Source of the DNA: G963677485 sp964519405
Lineage (GTDB): Bacteria > Armatimonadota > HRBIN16
NCBI GenBank assembly: GCA_964519405.1
Contig: CAZFLA010000003.1
Coordinates: 14,410 to 78,409, forward strand
Direction: 5' to 3'
Length of the DNA: 64,000 nucleotides
The notes beneath the pieces were generated by a model. The model ran no database searches and was not told the origin of the DNA. It saw nothing but the letters and a program-made list of their open reading frames with translations. Position 1 is the first letter of the stretch. Each line of letters starts with the position of its first letter. Shown here piece after piece: positions 63,001 through 64,000 of the stretch. The translations under genes were made by a program, and so were the position numbers.

Positions 63001-63405
63001 AGCACACAGATCAATGTTCTTAAGGCAATCACACAGCCGGATGTTATTGGAAAAATCGCAAATAATGCCTTCAAGCAAGCACCGAAACCCAACGTGTTCA
63101 ATGTTGTGGAGTTAATTCAATATCTAGATACTTCCATATGCAGCGAAATCCGTGCAAACCAGAACGTCACAGAATTACGCGCGATGCTTCAGCAGGCATG
63201 GTTCGACCGCCTTATTTCCCTCTCTGGCAGAGAAGCAACAGCATTAACCGTCGATGCTCGGATTGTGTGCAGAGCACAGCTTAAGCAGGCGCTGCACTGC
63301 TTGAAGCTAGTAAAGCCGGAGAAGCTCAACACCTTCACCAAGATGCATATCGCCGATTCCATCGACAAAATCAACAAGGCGTTGAACTCGATGAAAGTTG
63401 AATAG
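60052..63405 (+). CDS. Large secreted zinc metalloprotease (DUF5117/DUF4953 type)
   Basis: A 1117-residue protein with a signal peptide (about 1-20, SLVSA-KP). An N-terminal beta-rich region of about 270 residues is followed by a DUF5117-like part (LDGLMTLYRKTDTGNKDTIYLEV). The core contains KDPNAVLSEPIHPIVWWLDN, RYNIVRWV and the extended zinc site VAHEFGHSLGLRHNF near residue 725 (HExxHxxGxxH, metzincin-like), with a later SLMDYTPFN resembling a Met-turn. A C-terminal helical domain completes it. Closest known architecture is the zinc-dependent metalloprotease group annotated with DUF4953; substrates unknown. AGAGGA lies about eight bases upstream of the ATG. A hairpin follows. Confidence 0.88.
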   Translation: MKSIVTISCALALACSLVSAKPAAKPAVPDKPVNKAEQQTQLVLVHKYVPNWRTVYKTEFNLTQDSPEGKVTINNNYDIVRVVTAVSDKGDVSRTTTSENVQMTVNGEKVPQKDDAPAQKSMTVIKPDGTLVSASWEGYGDMNDQAKAIQARKALALQPIFTDKPIVKGLKWKKELKANSLPGSVAAAAEYEVVDITKVGDVPAVQLKYNYAETGNKPMNYSGDMFIESSSGDVIKVDIKIRNFPMGGDAVAEGTLKWERTDAKLATAAATDDKKKEKTIEDITKDFKKLDGLMTLYRKTDTGNKDTIYLEVPDDKLCKNMLLQCTLSSGAGGGSLVAGYPVDDIMFQMQRLGDDKIVWVVPNVKFRVDKDLPLAKALDRSFPGAYIQSFKIEATSAERKSVLINISDIFLSDIADLTSSTTSLNQGPYSIDRDKSFIKDLKAFPDNIVAESFLNLQKMSKDGPDTSSMSGYNSSPLYDPRSIPINVCWNMFFLTDSSYKPRLADGRVGYFYNQYQDLSKRTDEAMVRYIARWDLQKKDPNAVLSEPIHPIVWWLDNAIPTEYRDCIAEGIKWWNKAFEQIGFKDAIVVNQMPDKADWDYADMRYNIVRWVASPEAGYAISLFRRNPLTGQVLNAGVCIDANMVRFTGAEFDSLISGTAVPTDPKLSPIQKAVGSPFGCSYQYDSMMNAWVGDEFSSMLLNDGATKISREDYVKSYIRSIVAHEFGHSLGLRHNFVASTNSTIEQLKNPQWVKEHGITSSLMDYTPFNIGALFSKDNIYWHNQLGEYDVHAIKYGYSPIKADKPEEELPELKKIASESSKPGLQWQGDEMADNLDPNITRFDLCKNPIDYYTAMMTVCKSAIPKLQTTTVLPGQSYYQLTRRFIMFLRMYNNQFYSLLGFLGGSHTNRDYKDDPNAKPNLVAVSDVDQRRVLSIISKGLFAPDAFSFIPTSIYQKLAPNPYVDFETAALPTYRWDQPMRDQLSSTQINVLKAITQPDVIGKIANNAFKQAPKPNVFNVVELIQYLDTSICSEIRANQNVTELRAMLQQAWFDRLISLSGREATALTVDARIVCRAQLKQALHCLKLVKPEKLNTFTKMHIADSIDKINKALNSMKVE

Positions 63406-63418
63406 TCTCTGTGTGAGC

Positions 63419-63458
63419 CACCGTGGAACTGGTTGCAGTTCCACGGTGCTGAGTCTTT
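63419..63458 (+). terminator. Rho-independent-type terminator after the metalloprotease gene
   Basis: A perfect 12-base stem (CACCGTGGAACT at 63419-63430, complement at 63437-63448) with a six-base loop, followed by a TCTTTT stretch. It starts 13 bases after the stop codon and separates the gene from pdxS. Confidence 0.8.
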
Positions 63459-63539
63459 TCATCACGTTGACATGGGTATCAAGTATAATGAAGTTAGGTC
63501 AGATACCCGCTTGACAACGTATATGAGGTGCTGAAAAGT

Positions 63540-64000
63540 ATGAGTGATACACAAGTTTCTACATGGCGAACCAAGATTGGCCTCGCCGAGATGTTAAAAG
63601 GCGGCGTCATTATGGACGTCACAAATCCTGATCAGGCAGCGATAGCCGAAGAGGCTGGAGCCTCTGCCGTTATGGCTCTAGAGCGAGTGCCGGCAGATAT
63701 CCGCGTTCAAGGTGGCGTCGCCCGGATGACCGATCCTAAGATCATCAAGGCCATTATGGCTGTGACAACAATCCCTGTCATGGCTAAGTGCCGAATCGGC
63801 CACTTCGTAGAAGCCGAAATTCTACAAGAACTCGGAATTGACTTCATTGACGAAAGTGAAGTATTAACACCGGCTGATGAGCAATACCATATCTATAAAC
63901 ATGATTTCAAAACGCCATTTGTCTGCGGCTGCCGCAATCTAGGCGAAGCACTCCGACGCTGCGGCGAAGGTGCTGCCATGATCCGCACCAAAGGCGAAGC
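63540..64000 (+). CDS. pdxS: Pyridoxal 5'-phosphate synthase subunit PdxS, partial
   Basis: PdxS condenses ribose 5-phosphate, glyceraldehyde 3-phosphate and ammonia from PdxT into PLP. The first 153 codons of about 295 are present before the window ends. KGGVIMDVTNP with catalytic Asp26, IRVQGGVARMTDP and VMAKCRIGHF with the Schiff-base Lys83 are diagnostic, and CGCRNLGEALRR follows. GAGGTG at 63525-63530, nine bases before ATG 63540, fixes the start. This organism therefore makes PLP by the DXP-independent route. pdxT may follow outside the window. Confidence 0.97.
   Translation, partial: MSDTQVSTWRTKIGLAEMLKGGVIMDVTNPDQAAIAEEAGASAVMALERVPADIRVQGGVARMTDPKIIKAIMAVTTIPVMAKCRIGHFVEAEILQELGIDFIDESEVLTPADEQYHIYKHDFKTPFVCGCRNLGEALRRCGEGAAMIRTKGE

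Noticed and set aside
63467..63489. TTGACA and perfect TATAAT upstream of pdxS
   Set aside because: The spacer is only 11 bases, too short for a sigma-70 promoter, and neither hexamer has a partner at 16-18 bases.

Overview
The window is a chromosomal segment of a diderm (LPS-type) bacterium. It combines a complete Lpt lipopolysaccharide-transport set and LptD-like beta-barrels with large extracytoplasmic sugar and sulfatase functions, a DUF3084 protein followed by a YqgF/RuvC-fold protein, and a three-subunit Sdh. Taken together this fits an Armatimonadota-like lineage best, but that placement is inference; no rRNA is present to prove it. No rRNA, tRNA, CRISPR array, insertion sequence or prophage was seen. 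A run of 10 N at 22011-22020 and one frameshifted transporter gene suggest a draft or metagenome-derived assembly.

Layout. 1-898: end of an AT-rich, helical-repeat membrane protein (minus). 1225-8320: minus-strand housekeeping operon purF-tsaE-tsaB-xerD-mfd. 8518-12006: dnaE (plus), whose stop codon overlaps that of a convergent LptD-like gene; that gene is preceded by a ComEC-type channel. 15972-20917: tightly coupled plus-strand set lptC-lptA-lptB-lptF, DUF3084 coiled-coil membrane protein, YqgF/RuvC-fold protein. 20918-21624: a long gap with a possible decayed gene on the minus strand and a promoter for sdhCAB (21625-24982). 25068-26591: a second, shorter LptD-like protein. 26689-29177: a secreted helical protein coupled to mutL, followed by a clear remnant of a B12-binding radical-SAM protein.

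29422-52184 is an accessory carbohydrate region. It holds a secreted GH42-like hydrolase, a rhamnose-type ABC importer (one permease frameshifted), a cupin/phosphomannose-isomerase-like protein with a second ribose-type ABC importer, a standalone ComEC-like metallo-beta-lactamase protein, a GNAT, two tandem unknown lipoproteins, a nitroreductase, a metallophosphatase, a sulfatase, a sialate O-acetylesterase, and a paralogue of that esterase that has lost its catalytic residues. The genes fit uptake and trimming of a sulfated or acetylated, deoxysugar-rich glycan, with hairpin terminators marking several separate transcription units.

52179-56242 (minus): nikR, a small Cys-rich protein, topA, era. 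56423-63405 (mostly plus): mgtC-family gene coupled to nadC, a tiny basic protein on the minus strand, an OmpH/Skp chaperone, rlmN (starting directly behind a strong terminator), and a large secreted zinc metalloprotease. pdxS begins at 63540 and runs off the right edge.
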